Assembly: GCA_018713145.1 (NCBI GenBank)
Contig: DVFP01000001.1
Span: 62,001 to 126,000 of the forward strand
DNA length: 64,000 bases
Source: Candidatus Scybalocola faecavium
Lineage (GTDB): Bacteria; Bacillota; Clostridia; Lachnospirales; Lachnospiraceae
Direction: 5' to 3'
The position numbers and the translations under genes were made by a program. The notes below the pieces were generated by a model. The model worked only from the letters and a program-made list of their open reading frames with translations, was not told the origin of the DNA and searched no databases. Below, piece after piece: positions 40,451-49,575 of the stretch (the first letter of the stretch is position 1; every line of letters begins with the position of its first letter).

Positions 40451-41944
40451 TCATACACCTTTTTCCAGTATTTTATAAATTTGTTCCATATCTAAAGCAG
40501 ATGAAAGCAGACCTGCCAGCTTATCATACTGCTGCTGTTCATATTCGTAGACATCGATTACAGTCCCGGGTCGGATCCCCTTTTCTTCCATCAGAGACTT
40601 TAACAGGGCTGCTGTAAAATCCGCCTGATCAAATAATCCGTGAAGATAAGAACCAAACACTGTAAAATCCTCGTTAGCCACTGCATCCAGCCGTCCATCC
40701 TCCAGCCAGATCACCGGCTGGCAGCTTCCAAGATTTTTCGTGATCCCCATATGGATCTCATAGCCTTCTACAGGCATATTGGATATGCTATGGAAAGGCC
40801 CGGAAATGGAGGCCGCGTGTCCTGAAATCTGTGTCCGGGTCTTGGCCTTTTCAAAAACAGTTTTTGTATCTAATAATCCCATGCCCCGCATACATCCTCC
40901 ATGCTCCACACAAAAAGGATCTTCCAGAACTTGTCCGAGCATTTGATAACCTCCGCAAATACCGATCACCGGAACATTTTCTTCATGGCACCGCAAGATC
41001 AAGCCTTCCAGACCGGTCTGGCGAAGCCACGCCAGATCATCCATAGTATTTTTCGTTCCCGGCAAAATGATCAGATCCGGTTTTTTCAGCTGCTGGGGCT
41101 GGTGCACATACCTTAAGGATACCCCGGGCATACGCTCAAATACAGAAAAATCCGTAAAATTAGAAATATGCGGCAGACGGATCACTGCCACATCCAGACC
41201 GGCACGGATCCCGGTCTGGTTCAGCCGCTCTGAAAGGCTATCCTCATCATCAATATCAATAAACTCCATAGGCACGACCCCAAGGACGGGAATATTCACC
41301 CGCTCCTCGATCATCCGCAGACCCGGTTCTAAAATTTTTACATCGCCTCTGAATTTATTGATAATCATGCCTTTAATCATAGCCTGCTCGTCTTTCTCCA
41401 AAAGCTTTACGGTTCCGTAGAGAGAGGCAAAAACGCCGCCCCTGTCAATATCTCCCACTAAAAGCACCGGAGCCTTTGCCATTTTGGCCATGCCCATATT
41501 AACAATATCGTCGTCTTTTAAATTGATCTCCGCCGGGCTCCCGGCACCTTCGATCACAATAATATCGTAAGCGCTGCTCAGACGCTCATAAGCCGCCATC
41601 ACTGCCGGAATCAGCTTCTTTTTGTTGGCATAGTAATCCATGGCCTTCATATTGCCCATGACCTCACCATTTAAGATGACCTGGGAACCTACATTACTGG
41701 TAGGCTTTAAAAGAATGGGATTCATATCACTGACCGGATCAACACCGCAGGCCATAGCCTGCATGGCCTGGGCCCGTCCGATTTCCAGACCTTCTTTTGT
41801 AATGTAAGAATTAAGGGCCATATTTTGAGATTTAAATGGGGCCACTTTGTATCCGGCTTTTGCAAAAATCCGGCACAGGCCGGCTGTAATAAAGCTTTTT
41901 CCGGAATTAGACATTGTCCCCTGAATCATAATTGCTTTGGCCAA
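40451..41944 (-). CDS. cbiP: Cobyric acid synthase
   Basis: 497 aa. The dethiobiotin-synthase-like ATPase part ([16 protein letters not shown]-loop, [13 protein letters not shown]) is joined to a C-terminal glutamine amidotransferase part with the nucleophile Cys in [10 protein letters not shown] and a His in SYLHGLFD. Amidates four side chains of adenosyl-cobyrinate a,c-diamide. The start is TTG 41944, exactly spaced after AGGAGGTGATTCT; the in-frame TTG at 41962 overlaps the ribosome-binding site. Confidence 0.95.
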   Translation of the reverse strand: MAKAIMIQGTMSNSGKSFITAGLCRIFAKAGYKVAPFKSQNMALNSYITKEGLEIGRAQAMQAMACGVDPVSDMNPILLKPTSNVGSQVILNGEVMGNMKAMDYYANKKKLIPAVMAAYERLSSAYDIIVIEGAGSPAEINLKDDDIVNMGMAKMAKAPVLLVGDIDRGGVFASLYGTVKLLEKDEQAMIKGMIINKFRGDVKILEPGLRMIEERVNIPVLGVVPMEFIDIDDEDSLSERLNQTGIRAGLDVAVIRLPHISNFTDFSVFERMPGVSLRYVHQPQQLKKPDLIILPGTKNTMDDLAWLRQTGLEGLILRCHEENVPVIGICGGYQMLGQVLEDPFCVEHGGCMRGMGLLDTKTVFEKAKTRTQISGHAASISGPFHSISNMPVEGYEIHMGITKNLGSCQPVIWLEDGRLDAVANEDFTVFGSYLHGLFDQADFTAALLKSLMEEKGIRPGTVIDVYEYEQQQYDKLAGLLSSALDMEQIYKILEKGV

Positions 41945-41968
41945 AGAATCACCTCCTGCCAATAAAAA

Positions 41969-42724
41969 CTACAGATCAATACCCAGTTCTACCGGGCAAT
42001 GGTCTGAACCATATATATTGCTTAAAATATCTGCGCTAAGCAGTCTGGGGCGCAGACTTTCCGATACAAGAAAATAATCAATACGCCATCCTGCATTATT
42101 CTTCCTGGCATTAAACCGGTAGGACCACCAGGAATAGGCCCCGGTCTTGTCCGGATAGAAAAAGCGGAACGTATCAATAAATCCATCGTCTAAAAGGGCC
42201 TTGATCTTATCCCGCTCCTGATCGGAAAATCCCGCGTTTCCCCGGTTTGTCCTTGGATTTTTCAGATCGATTTCCGTATGGGCTACATTCAGGTCGCCGC
42301 ACAAAATCACAGGCTTGATCTTTTCCAGATTTTTCAAATAAGCATGAAAATCATCTTCCCAGGTCATCCGGTAGTCGATGCGAGCCAGCTTATCCTGGGC
42401 GTTAGGGGTATATACATTAACAAGGATAAATTTTTCAAATTCCAGAGTAATGACCCGCCCCTCCTGATCATGCTCCTCCATGCCAAGACCGTAAGTCACT
42501 TTTTCAGGATGGATCCGGGTAAATACAGCGGTTCCTGAATATCCTTTACGTTTTGCGTAATTCCAATACTGTTCATAGCCGGGAAAATCGATCTCCACCT
42601 GGCCTTCCTGAAGCTTTGTTTCCTGGATGCAGAATATATCCGCGTCCAGTTCTTTAAAAATTTCCGCAAAGCCTTTTGTTACAATAGCCCGAAATCCATT
42701 CACATTCCATGATATTAATTTCAT
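41969..42724 (-). CDS. xth: Exodeoxyribonuclease III (AP endonuclease)
   Basis: 251 aa of the ExoA/ExoIII family: MKLISWNVNGFRA, DIFCIQETKLQ (catalytic Glu), VILCGDLNVAH (Asp/Asn), FIDTFRFFYPDKTGAYSWWSYRFNARKNNAGWRIDYFLVS and IYGSDHCPVELGI (catalytic His). It repairs abasic DNA. Its ATG overlaps the cobD stop (ATGA at 42721-42724) and its stop is 24 bp before cbiP, so it lies inside the cobalamin block without an obvious metabolic link. Confidence 0.97.
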   Translation of the reverse strand: MKLISWNVNGFRAIVTKGFAEIFKELDADIFCIQETKLQEGQVEIDFPGYEQYWNYAKRKGYSGTAVFTRIHPEKVTYGLGMEEHDQEGRVITLEFEKFILVNVYTPNAQDKLARIDYRMTWEDDFHAYLKNLEKIKPVILCGDLNVAHTEIDLKNPRTNRGNAGFSDQERDKIKALLDDGFIDTFRFFYPDKTGAYSWWSYRFNARKNNAGWRIDYFLVSESLRPRLLSADILSNIYGSDHCPVELGIDL

Positions 42725-43809
42725 ACTGACACCTCTCTGATTATATCCTCCAGGGCATTTATAAAACCCATATTATCTTCATGTTTATTCACAGCCATCC
42801 TGTAAAAGGTTTCATCCAATCCCCAGTAATTGGCGCACCGGCGTATAAGAAAGCCTTTTTTTAGCATCCGGTCATAAAAATCTGCAGGATCGGGAAGCTG
42901 AAATAAAATATAGTTGGCATGACTGTGCCAAAAACGTATGCCAAGGCGGGACAGGGCATGAAACAAATATTCCCGTTCCCTTAACACGTACTGTCTCACT
43001 TTTTCAGGATAGTTTATATCCAAAAGTGCCGCCGTGCCTGCCTCAGAGGCCAGAGTGCTCACCGGCCAGGTCTGCCCCTGGTGCTCCATTTTTTCCACCA
43101 GATCCCTATCCCGGCACACGCCATATCCCAGACGGATTCCGGCCATACCATACATCTTTGTAAATGATTTTAATACAAGGATGTGTTTATTCTGTGACAA
43201 ATCGGAAATAACGCTATACCTGTCCTCTTCCAAAGAAAAATCAAGGAAACATTCATCCACCACCAAAAAAACCCCATTTCTGCCGGTTTTTTCAATGATT
43301 TTCTTTAAAAGCCCGGGATCTGTCAAAAGCCCGGTGGGATTATTGGGATTACATAAAAACATAACATCCAGGCCTTTATGGATCTTTTCCAAAATATCCT
43401 CCTGTACGGCTAAAGTATCTTTGGGACAGAAATAAAATTCCAGTGAGGTTTTCGTAAGCTTTAAAGCCTCTTCATACTCGGCAAAGGTAGGCGCCAATAA
43501 CAAAGCCTTCTTTGGATTCATGGCCAGCACAAAGCGGTAGATCACATCTGCAGCTCCATTGCCGCACATAATCATATCCCGGGACAGAAAAATGCCTCGC
43601 TTTTCCATATAAAACCGGCAAATACTGTCCTTTAGAGTCCGGCACTTTGGATCCGGATAATGGACCGCCCGGTCAAGACCTGCGGTCACTGCCTGACGCA
43701 CGGCCTCCGGCATCCCTAATGGACTGATATTGGCGCTGAAATCCACCAGTTTTTTTTCAGCCTCGGGATCCTTTTCAAAAACACTGTAAATATCTCCTCC
43801 GTGAAGCAT
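42721..43809 (-). CDS. cobD: L-threonine-O-3-phosphate decarboxylase (CobD, histidinol-phosphate aminotransferase fold)
   Basis: 362 aa. A PLP enzyme of fold type I: the start MLHGGDIYSV followed by DFSANISPLGMPEAV is characteristic of CobD, CGNGAADVIYRFV is the PLP phosphate site, and LKSFTKMYGMAGIRLGYG holds the PLP lysine. It makes (R)-1-aminopropan-2-ol phosphate for the nucleotide-loop link. The start is ATG 43809 with GGAAAGGAGAAAT; the frame stays open upstream to 43881 through the duplicated leader, so longer forms are conceivable but not needed. Works with cbiB. Confidence 0.92.
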   Translation of the reverse strand: MLHGGDIYSVFEKDPEAEKKLVDFSANISPLGMPEAVRQAVTAGLDRAVHYPDPKCRTLKDSICRFYMEKRGIFLSRDMIMCGNGAADVIYRFVLAMNPKKALLLAPTFAEYEEALKLTKTSLEFYFCPKDTLAVQEDILEKIHKGLDVMFLCNPNNPTGLLTDPGLLKKIIEKTGRNGVFLVVDECFLDFSLEEDRYSVISDLSQNKHILVLKSFTKMYGMAGIRLGYGVCRDRDLVEKMEHQGQTWPVSTLASEAGTAALLDINYPEKVRQYVLREREYLFHALSRLGIRFWHSHANYILFQLPDPADFYDRMLKKGFLIRRCANYWGLDETFYRMAVNKHEDNMGFINALEDIIREVSV

Positions 43810-43810
43810 A

Positions 43811-43892
43811 TTTCTCCTTTCCTGGGCACGCCCTTTGCCCATAAGGGTATCCCCTTGCGGGGTTTCTCCTTTCTTGGGCACGCCCTTTGCCC
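43811..43892 (-). repeat. Tandem 52-bp leader duplication with hairpin core, copy at cobD
   Basis: Two 30-bp copies (43811-43840 and 43863-43892) differ at one base. Each carries the ribosome-binding sequence AAAGGAGAAA and a 5-bp hairpin GGGCA/TGCCC. They flank the core 43841-43862, which contains AAGGGTATCCCC and a CCCC-ttgc-GGGG hairpin. The mRNA therefore carries two ribosome-binding sites 52 bases apart, and the cobD reading frame runs through the duplicate with an in-frame ATG. Confidence 0.8.
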
Positions 43893-43899
43893 TTTTATC

Positions 43900-44862
43900 T
43901 CACAAAAGCACTGTTACAGCAAATTTTATCATATTCAGCAAAAATACAGCCAGAAACGCTGTTCCCCCCATAAGCAGACAGGCGTCCTGAATATGGGAGG
44001 GCTTAGGCTGGCAGATCTCATCTCCGATCGTAGGTTTTTCTACCGGCTTTCCAAAATAATCATGCGTGCCTCCAAGCATCAGACCTAATGCTCCGGCGCA
44101 GGCGCTTTCTGTCTGAGCGCTGTTGGGACTTAAATGCTTATTCCGATCCCGCACAAAGATCCGGGCAGTTCCCCTGCCATTATATCCGGATAAAAATGCA
44201 CACAAAATCATCAGCAGACCTGAAATCCTGGCAGGAATAAAGTTCACTGCGTCATCCAGCCGGGCCGGAATCCTGCCAAACATCCGGTATTTATCATTTT
44301 TATAACCTACCATGGAATCCATGGTATTAATTGCTTTATAAGCGAAGCCTAAGGGAGCCCCGCCGATGGCGATAAAAATCAAGGGGGCGATCACGCCGTC
44401 CGTCGTATTTTCCGCAACAGTTTCCACAGCGGCTTTGATCACCTCATCTTCGCTGAGATTTTTTGTATCCCGGCCAACAAGATAACCTAAAAGCCTTCGG
44501 GCCTTATAAATTTTTCCTTCATTTAAGGCTGAAAACACCTTTTTCGCCTCCACAGCCAGACACTTTCCGGCAAGGATCTGGTAGATCCAAAAAGTTTCAA
44601 CAATAAAAGCCACCCCCGGATGGATTCTCCGGCAAAGGGAAAGGATGATAAATGGCACAAAAAAACTAACAGCCACTACTCCAAGAGCCATAACGCCGCC
44701 GGCAGCCACCTCTCCCTGGTGGTTTTTGGGAAACAGGCGGCGGGTGATCTTTTCTCCCAGGCTAATCAGCTTTCCGATCAAACGTACCGGATGATACAGC
44801 CAGTAAGGATCTCCAAAAGCCATATCCAAAAGATATCCAAGTGTCAGTTTAAAAAATATCAT
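43900..44862 (-). CDS. cbiB: Adenosylcobinamide-phosphate synthase (CbiB)
   Basis: 320 aa, several membrane segments. The start GYLLDMAFGDPYWLYHPVRLIGKLIS is the CbiB signature, with further motifs AAVETVAENTTDGVIAPLIF, YKAINTMDSMVGYKNDKY and SPNSAQTESACAGAL. It couples aminopropanol phosphate (from CobD) to adenosyl-cobyric acid at the membrane. ATG 44862 overlaps the cbiA stop by 4 bp. Confidence 0.95.
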   Translation of the reverse strand: MIFFKLTLGYLLDMAFGDPYWLYHPVRLIGKLISLGEKITRRLFPKNHQGEVAAGGVMALGVVAVSFFVPFIILSLCRRIHPGVAFIVETFWIYQILAGKCLAVEAKKVFSALNEGKIYKARRLLGYLVGRDTKNLSEDEVIKAAVETVAENTTDGVIAPLIFIAIGGAPLGFAYKAINTMDSMVGYKNDKYRMFGRIPARLDDAVNFIPARISGLLMILCAFLSGYNGRGTARIFVRDRNKHLSPNSAQTESACAGALGLMLGGTHDYFGKPVEKPTIGDEICQPKPSHIQDACLLMGGTAFLAVFLLNMIKFAVTVLL

Positions 44863-46283
44863 ATGTATCTCCTCATTTTTGTCACAAAATGGATCACAGC
44901 CTCCACATTTGAGTAAAAATACAAATGAGGATAACCGGCGTACATTTCAGGTGTTCCATATCCCTCCTGCCACTGGCGTCCATTTGCCTTGGACACGCTG
45001 TAATCCCGTCCGGCAGCGTTAGAACGGGAATAATGAAATTCATGGGCGCAAAACCAGGTTCCCTTGTTTCCAAAAACATCTGCCTTTTCAGACTGTACCT
45101 TTACATACCCAAAAGGTCCCAGTTTTTTGGTCATATAGCAGCTTCCGGGGATCACGCCGGCCATAGGAAATCCTTCCATGGCTTCATGAAGATACATAAA
45201 GCCGCCGCACTCGGCAATCACCGGTAATCCCACATTGATTTCTTCCCGGATAGACTTCAGGAGGGAAGTATTTTTTGAAAGCTGATGTGCATACAATTCC
45301 GGGTATCCGCCTCCAAGATAAAGACCCCGGATATTTTCCGGAAGGTCATCTGAAAGAGGTGAAAAAGGCACAAGGATCACTCCAAGCCTTTCAAGAAGCT
45401 CCAGGTTTGTATTGTAGTAAAAGCAAAATGCATGATCTCTGGCAACAGCCATACGCACCGGATCTGGATTTTTCTTAGTAAATCCTCGAATCAGCCTTTC
45501 AAAATCCGGCTCCACAGGATCTAAAGGCGGTGCTGAGGCTGCCAGTTTCCGGATGAGACTTAGATCAATGGATGACGCCGCCTGACAGGCCAGCACATTC
45601 ATCCGTTCATCTAAATCCGCCACCTCTGCTGCTGTCACCAAACCTAAATGGCGGCTTTTTAACATGCCTTCCTCCTGGGGTGGAAAATAACCCACAACCT
45701 TTATCCCGGTTTGCTCCTCAACAGTATTTCTTAAAAAATCACAGGTGCCTTTGCCGATCTGGTTTAAAATAACCCCTCGGATCAGATTTCCTCCTCCAAG
45801 ACGTTTTGCCATGGAAATATAGCCCTGGATCAGCGCAATGACAGAAAGAGCCATGCCCCGGGCATTGATCACAAGGATCACCGGCGTCTGTGTCCAAAGA
45901 GCGATTTCAAAACTGCTGGCCTTAGGACTCATCCCCATGCCGTCAAAAAAACCCATGACGCCTTCCACAATACCGATACCGCTCCTAATCTCCATCCCGT
46001 CCAAGCCGTCTGCAAGAGACAAATCCCCTGTATCAACGGATTCTTCCAGCTTTTTTTTCATTAAATAGCACAAAGCCGTTTTATCCAGGAAAAAGCTGTC
46101 CAGATTTGTGGAATCCCGTCCCGTAATAAAGCTGTGGAACATTGGATCGATATAATCCGGACCGCACTTAAAAGGGATCACCGGTATTTTCTCATGGCAC
46201 AAAGCCTTCATCACTGAACAAGTAATCGTCGTCTTGCCGCAGCCGCTTCCGGTTCCTGCAAACATGATCCTGTCATAACCCAT
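44859..46283 (-). CDS. cbiA: Cobyrinic acid a,c-diamide synthase (CbiA)
   Basis: 474 aa. The N-terminal P-loop is MFAGTGSGCGKTTITCSVMKAL, with the CbiA hallmarks PFKCGPDYIDPMFH and IVEGVMGFFDG. The C-terminal glutaminase part has YLGGGYPELY and the nucleophile Cys in IAECGGFMYL, ending with a His in HLYFYSNVE. It amidates the a and c side chains in the anaerobic route. Coupled to cbiB by ATGA overlap; 51 bp from the cbiJ gene upstream. Confidence 0.96.
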   Translation of the reverse strand: MGYDRIMFAGTGSGCGKTTITCSVMKALCHEKIPVIPFKCGPDYIDPMFHSFITGRDSTNLDSFFLDKTALCYLMKKKLEESVDTGDLSLADGLDGMEIRSGIGIVEGVMGFFDGMGMSPKASSFEIALWTQTPVILVINARGMALSVIALIQGYISMAKRLGGGNLIRGVILNQIGKGTCDFLRNTVEEQTGIKVVGYFPPQEEGMLKSRHLGLVTAAEVADLDERMNVLACQAASSIDLSLIRKLAASAPPLDPVEPDFERLIRGFTKKNPDPVRMAVARDHAFCFYYNTNLELLERLGVILVPFSPLSDDLPENIRGLYLGGGYPELYAHQLSKNTSLLKSIREEINVGLPVIAECGGFMYLHEAMEGFPMAGVIPGSCYMTKKLGPFGYVKVQSEKADVFGNKGTWFCAHEFHYSRSNAAGRDYSVSKANGRQWQEGYGTPEMYAGYPHLYFYSNVEAVIHFVTKMRRYI

Positions 46284-46334
46284 GGCCTATTCCTCCTTCA
46301 TCTTTATATGGCATAGACTTTGCTCCGAAAAGTA

Positions 46335-47258
46335 TCAAAAGCGATCCGGCCTTTTTTCCATTTTTATACCTGACAGCCACTCTGTCAGAGCATCAATGGA
46401 AGAAACCGAAGTCTTTGGGTTCTCCGCCGGACGGCTCAGGACCACGCCCAGGATACCTGCCCTTTTAATACTCTCAAGCTTTTGGGGAACTCCGCCGGTA
46501 CGCCCGCTGTCTTTTGTCACCAGGACACGTATATGGTACTTTCTGATCAACGCCAGATTGTCCTCCACAGAAAAAGGAGGGTTTTGCGGGAATATGTGAC
46601 TATCTTTAATTCCTGCAGCCCGGCAGGCTTCAACAGAGGCTTTCGTATCCAGTACCCGAATATAGGCCCGCTCATTAAAATCCTTTAAAGCAGAGACATA
46701 AACAGAAGCAGTATTCGCACCTGTAGTAAACAAAATATTGCCTGGAAGTTTTTTTAAAATATCCGCCGCTTCCTTTGCATCCCTGGCATAAATCAGCTCT
46801 GCATCGTTATTTTCCCCTGCAGAGACAAATTCTGTCCTGCCTTGGTCCGGCCGGATCTCTGTTTCCATCCGGCCCTCCGGACGCGCAAAACGCACATAAG
46901 GGATTTTCTTCTTTAGACAGGCTCGGCGGACCGTCTCTGTCACTACGGCAGCGAAAGGATGGCTGGCGTCAACCACAAAGGCCGGCGCCAATGTTTCAAA
47001 CAGCCGTTCAAATCCTTCCTCATCTCTGCGTTCCACAAAAATCTGAGTATGTTCCCGTCCATAGACACCTTCAAGGACCTGAGCGCCCAGATCCGTAGCC
47101 ACTGTAGCCGCCAGAGCATAGCCCTGACGGTTCAGTGCATCCATGATCTGACGGCCCTCTGTAGTTCCTGCAATGATCACGCCATCGCAGCGGATCTGCC
47201 CCGGCTGTTCCAAAGTATTTTTCATCTTCTTTCGGCAGGAAACCATCTTTTCATCCAT
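46335..47258 (-). CDS. cbiJ: Cobalt-precorrin-6A reductase (CbiJ/CobK)
   Basis: 307 aa. Hallmarks: IAGTTEGRQIMDALNRQG (cofactor loop), VVDASHPFAAVVTETVRRAC, PYVRFARPEG, ILFTTGANT and LVTKDSGRTGGVPQKLESI. It reduces the ring with NAD(P)H. The first 25 residues before the core are an unusual extension; starting at ATG 47258 (GGGGGAATAAGT) is supported. Lies 3 bp after hemL. Confidence 0.93.
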   Translation of the reverse strand: MDEKMVSCRKKMKNTLEQPGQIRCDGVIIAGTTEGRQIMDALNRQGYALAATVATDLGAQVLEGVYGREHTQIFVERRDEEGFERLFETLAPAFVVDASHPFAAVVTETVRRACLKKKIPYVRFARPEGRMETEIRPDQGRTEFVSAGENNDAELIYARDAKEAADILKKLPGNILFTTGANTASVYVSALKDFNERAYIRVLDTKASVEACRAAGIKDSHIFPQNPPFSVEDNLALIRKYHIRVLVTKDSGRTGGVPQKLESIKRAGILGVVLSRPAENPKTSVSSIDALTEWLSGIKMEKRPDRF

Positions 47259-47260
47259 AC

Positions 47261-48553
47261 TTATTCCCCCAGGGAAGCAAAAGCCCGGTCAATGGCAGCA
47301 GCCGTCTTTTTCAGATCCTCATCGCCATGGGCGGCTCCCACAAACATAGACTCAAACTGAGACGGGGCAATATAAATACCGGATTCCATCATAGAGGCAA
47401 AATATTGACGGAACATGGATAGATTCGACTTAGTCACATCCTTATAGGTTTCCACAGGTCCTTTTGTAAAAAAGACTGAAAGAAGGGAGCCGACCCGATT
47501 GACGCAGGCTTCAACACAGTGGTCTTTCGCAGCTTTCACATAAGCTGCCTCCAGCATAGCGCCCTTTTGATCAATGGCCTTATAAACCTCCGGGTGCGCC
47601 TTAAGGATGTTTAATGTAGCCAGCCCTGCTGCCACTGCTGCCGGATTTCCCGACAATGTTCCCGCCTGATATACCGGTCCCTGGGGAGAAACCATGGACA
47701 TGATCTCCTTTCGTCCGCAGTAAGCAGCCATCGGCATACCGCCCCCTACGATCTTTCCAAGAGTGGCCATATCCGGCGTTACATTATAATATTCCTGGGC
47801 TCCGCCAAGAGCAAGGCGAAAACCGGTGATCACCTCGTCAAAGATCAGGACTGTGCCATACTTTCGAGTAATGGTTCTTAAAAATTCCAAAAATCCGGGT
47901 TTGGGAGGCACGACCCCCATATTTGCCGCTACCGGCTCTACAATAAGAGCTGCGATATTTTCACCGTATTCGGCAAAAATTTCCCTTACGCTTTTTTCGT
48001 CATTAAAATCCGCTGTCAATGTAGCGGCGGCAAAGGCTGCCGGAACCCCGGCAGACGTCGGCACGTTTTCAGTTAAAAGACCAGACCCGGCCTTTACTAA
48101 AAGGCCATCTGAATGTCCGTGATAGCAGCCCTCAAACTTAACGATCAGGTCACGGCCGGTGTAGCCTCTGGCGGCCCGCACAGCACTCATCACAGCCTCC
48201 GTTCCGGAATTGACCAAACGGACCATTTCCGCGCAGGGCACAGCATCTACAATATGCTGCGCCAGCTCTGTCTCCGCCCCTGTGGGAGCGCCATAGCTTG
48301 TTCCCAGTTTTGCGGCCCGGCATACAGCCTCCACAACCTCGTCCCTGGCATGACCCAGGATCATAGGCCCCCAGGAACCTACAAAATCAATATATTCATT
48401 ATCATCCACATCATAAATTTTTGAGCCTTTTGCCATTTTAATAAACCTGGGCGTCATTTCCACAGCACGGAAGGCCCGCACCGGACTGTTGACGCCGCCG
48501 GGCATAAGACGGCAAGCCTGCTCAAACATACGTTCACTGTTTGTTATCTTCAT
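47261..48553 (-). CDS. hemL: Glutamate-1-semialdehyde 2,1-aminomutase
   Basis: 430 aa. PLP enzyme with PGGVNSPVRAF, IDFVGSWGPMILGHA, VNSGTEAVMSAVRAARGYTGRD, ILIFDEVITGFR-type Walker-like segment and the PLP lysine in TLGKIVGGGMPMAAYCG. Makes 5-aminolevulinate in the C5 pathway after HemA. The start is ATG 48553 with GAAGGAGGAGCA; it overlaps the hemB stop in an ATGA junction. Confidence 0.97.
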   Translation of the reverse strand: MKITNSERMFEQACRLMPGGVNSPVRAFRAVEMTPRFIKMAKGSKIYDVDDNEYIDFVGSWGPMILGHARDEVVEAVCRAAKLGTSYGAPTGAETELAQHIVDAVPCAEMVRLVNSGTEAVMSAVRAARGYTGRDLIVKFEGCYHGHSDGLLVKAGSGLLTENVPTSAGVPAAFAAATLTADFNDEKSVREIFAEYGENIAALIVEPVAANMGVVPPKPGFLEFLRTITRKYGTVLIFDEVITGFRLALGGAQEYYNVTPDMATLGKIVGGGMPMAAYCGRKEIMSMVSPQGPVYQAGTLSGNPAAVAAGLATLNILKAHPEVYKAIDQKGAMLEAAYVKAAKDHCVEACVNRVGSLLSVFFTKGPVETYKDVTKSNLSMFRQYFASMMESGIYIAPSQFESMFVGAAHGDEDLKKTAAAIDRAFASLGE

Positions 48554-49527
48554 TGCTCCTCCTTCAGCCACCGGGCAATATCCAGGGCGTAGTATGTAAT
48601 GATCATTTTTGCGCCGGCCCGCTTCATTGCTGTCATGCTTTCCATGACAATAGACTTTTCATCTACCCAGCCGTTTAATGCGGCAGCCTTCATCAGAGAA
48701 TATTCCCCGCTGACACTGTAGGTACACAAAGGCAGATTAAAATGATCGCTGATCGTCTTAACAATATCCAGGTAAGCCAGAGCCGGCTTAACCATAAGAA
48801 TATCTGCCCCTTCTTCTACATCAAGCATGGCCTCAACAAGAGCTTCTTTTTTATTTCTCCAATCCATCTGATACGTTTTCCGGTCGCCAAATGCCGGGGC
48901 GCTGTCTGCTGCCTGACGGAAGGGGCCGTAAAATGCGGAAGCATATTTAATACTGTAAGCCATGATAAGAGTATCTTCACATCCGGCCTCATCTAAAGCC
49001 CGGCGCATATGGCCGATGCGTCCGTCCATCATATCCGAAGGAGCCACAATATCCGCCCCGGACTTTGCGCAGCTTACAGCGGCCTTAGATAAAAGGGTCA
49101 GTGTAGGATCATTTAAGATCTTTCCATGATCCACCACCCCGCAATGACCGTGGCTTGTATATTCACACAGGCAAATATCTGCAATACAGATCAGATCCGG
49201 ATATAAAGACTTCGTCAGACGCAGGGCTTTCTGGACGATCCCCTCCATATCATAGGCGCCGCTGCCTACGTCATCCTTATGATCCGGAACGCCAAAGAAA
49301 ATAATGGATCTTACGCCGCTGTCTGCGATTTCTTTTAAATGATCCTTAAAGGTATCCAGGGAATAATGATAAATTCCCGGCATGGATGGGATTTCTTCTT
49401 TAATATTTTCCCCTTCCACAACAAACACCGGATAGATCAGGTCGCTCACATGAAGATCTGTCTCATGCACAAGATCCCGAATTGCCTGTGTCCCGCGAAG
49501 CCTTCTCGGTCTCCGAATGATTTCCAT
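48550..49527 (-). CDS. hemB: Delta-aminolevulinic acid dehydratase (porphobilinogen synthase)
   Basis: 325 aa. The active-site lysines lie in YSIKYASAFYGPFR and LMVKPALAYLD; a zinc-binding three-Cys set is seen in ICLCEYTSHGHCGVV. Condenses two aminolevulinates to porphobilinogen. The ATG at 49527 follows AGGAGATGAATTTTT, about 48 bp after the hemC fusion gene. Confidence 0.97.
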   Translation of the reverse strand: MEIIRRPRRLRGTQAIRDLVHETDLHVSDLIYPVFVVEGENIKEEIPSMPGIYHYSLDTFKDHLKEIADSGVRSIIFFGVPDHKDDVGSGAYDMEGIVQKALRLTKSLYPDLICIADICLCEYTSHGHCGVVDHGKILNDPTLTLLSKAAVSCAKSGADIVAPSDMMDGRIGHMRRALDEAGCEDTLIMAYSIKYASAFYGPFRQAADSAPAFGDRKTYQMDWRNKKEALVEAMLDVEEGADILMVKPALAYLDIVKTISDHFNLPLCTYSVSGEYSLMKAAALNGWVDEKSIVMESMTAMKRAGAKMIITYYALDIARWLKEEQ

Positions 49528-49575
49528 AAAAATTCATCTCCTACTTAAATTATAACAGTTCAGTCATCTGGACAG

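Noticed and set aside
43810-43881. Longer cobD start at 43881 or 43842
   Set aside because: The reading frame is open only because it passes through the duplicated leader; the ATG at 43809 has the best-placed ribosome-binding site and gives the conserved N-terminus.
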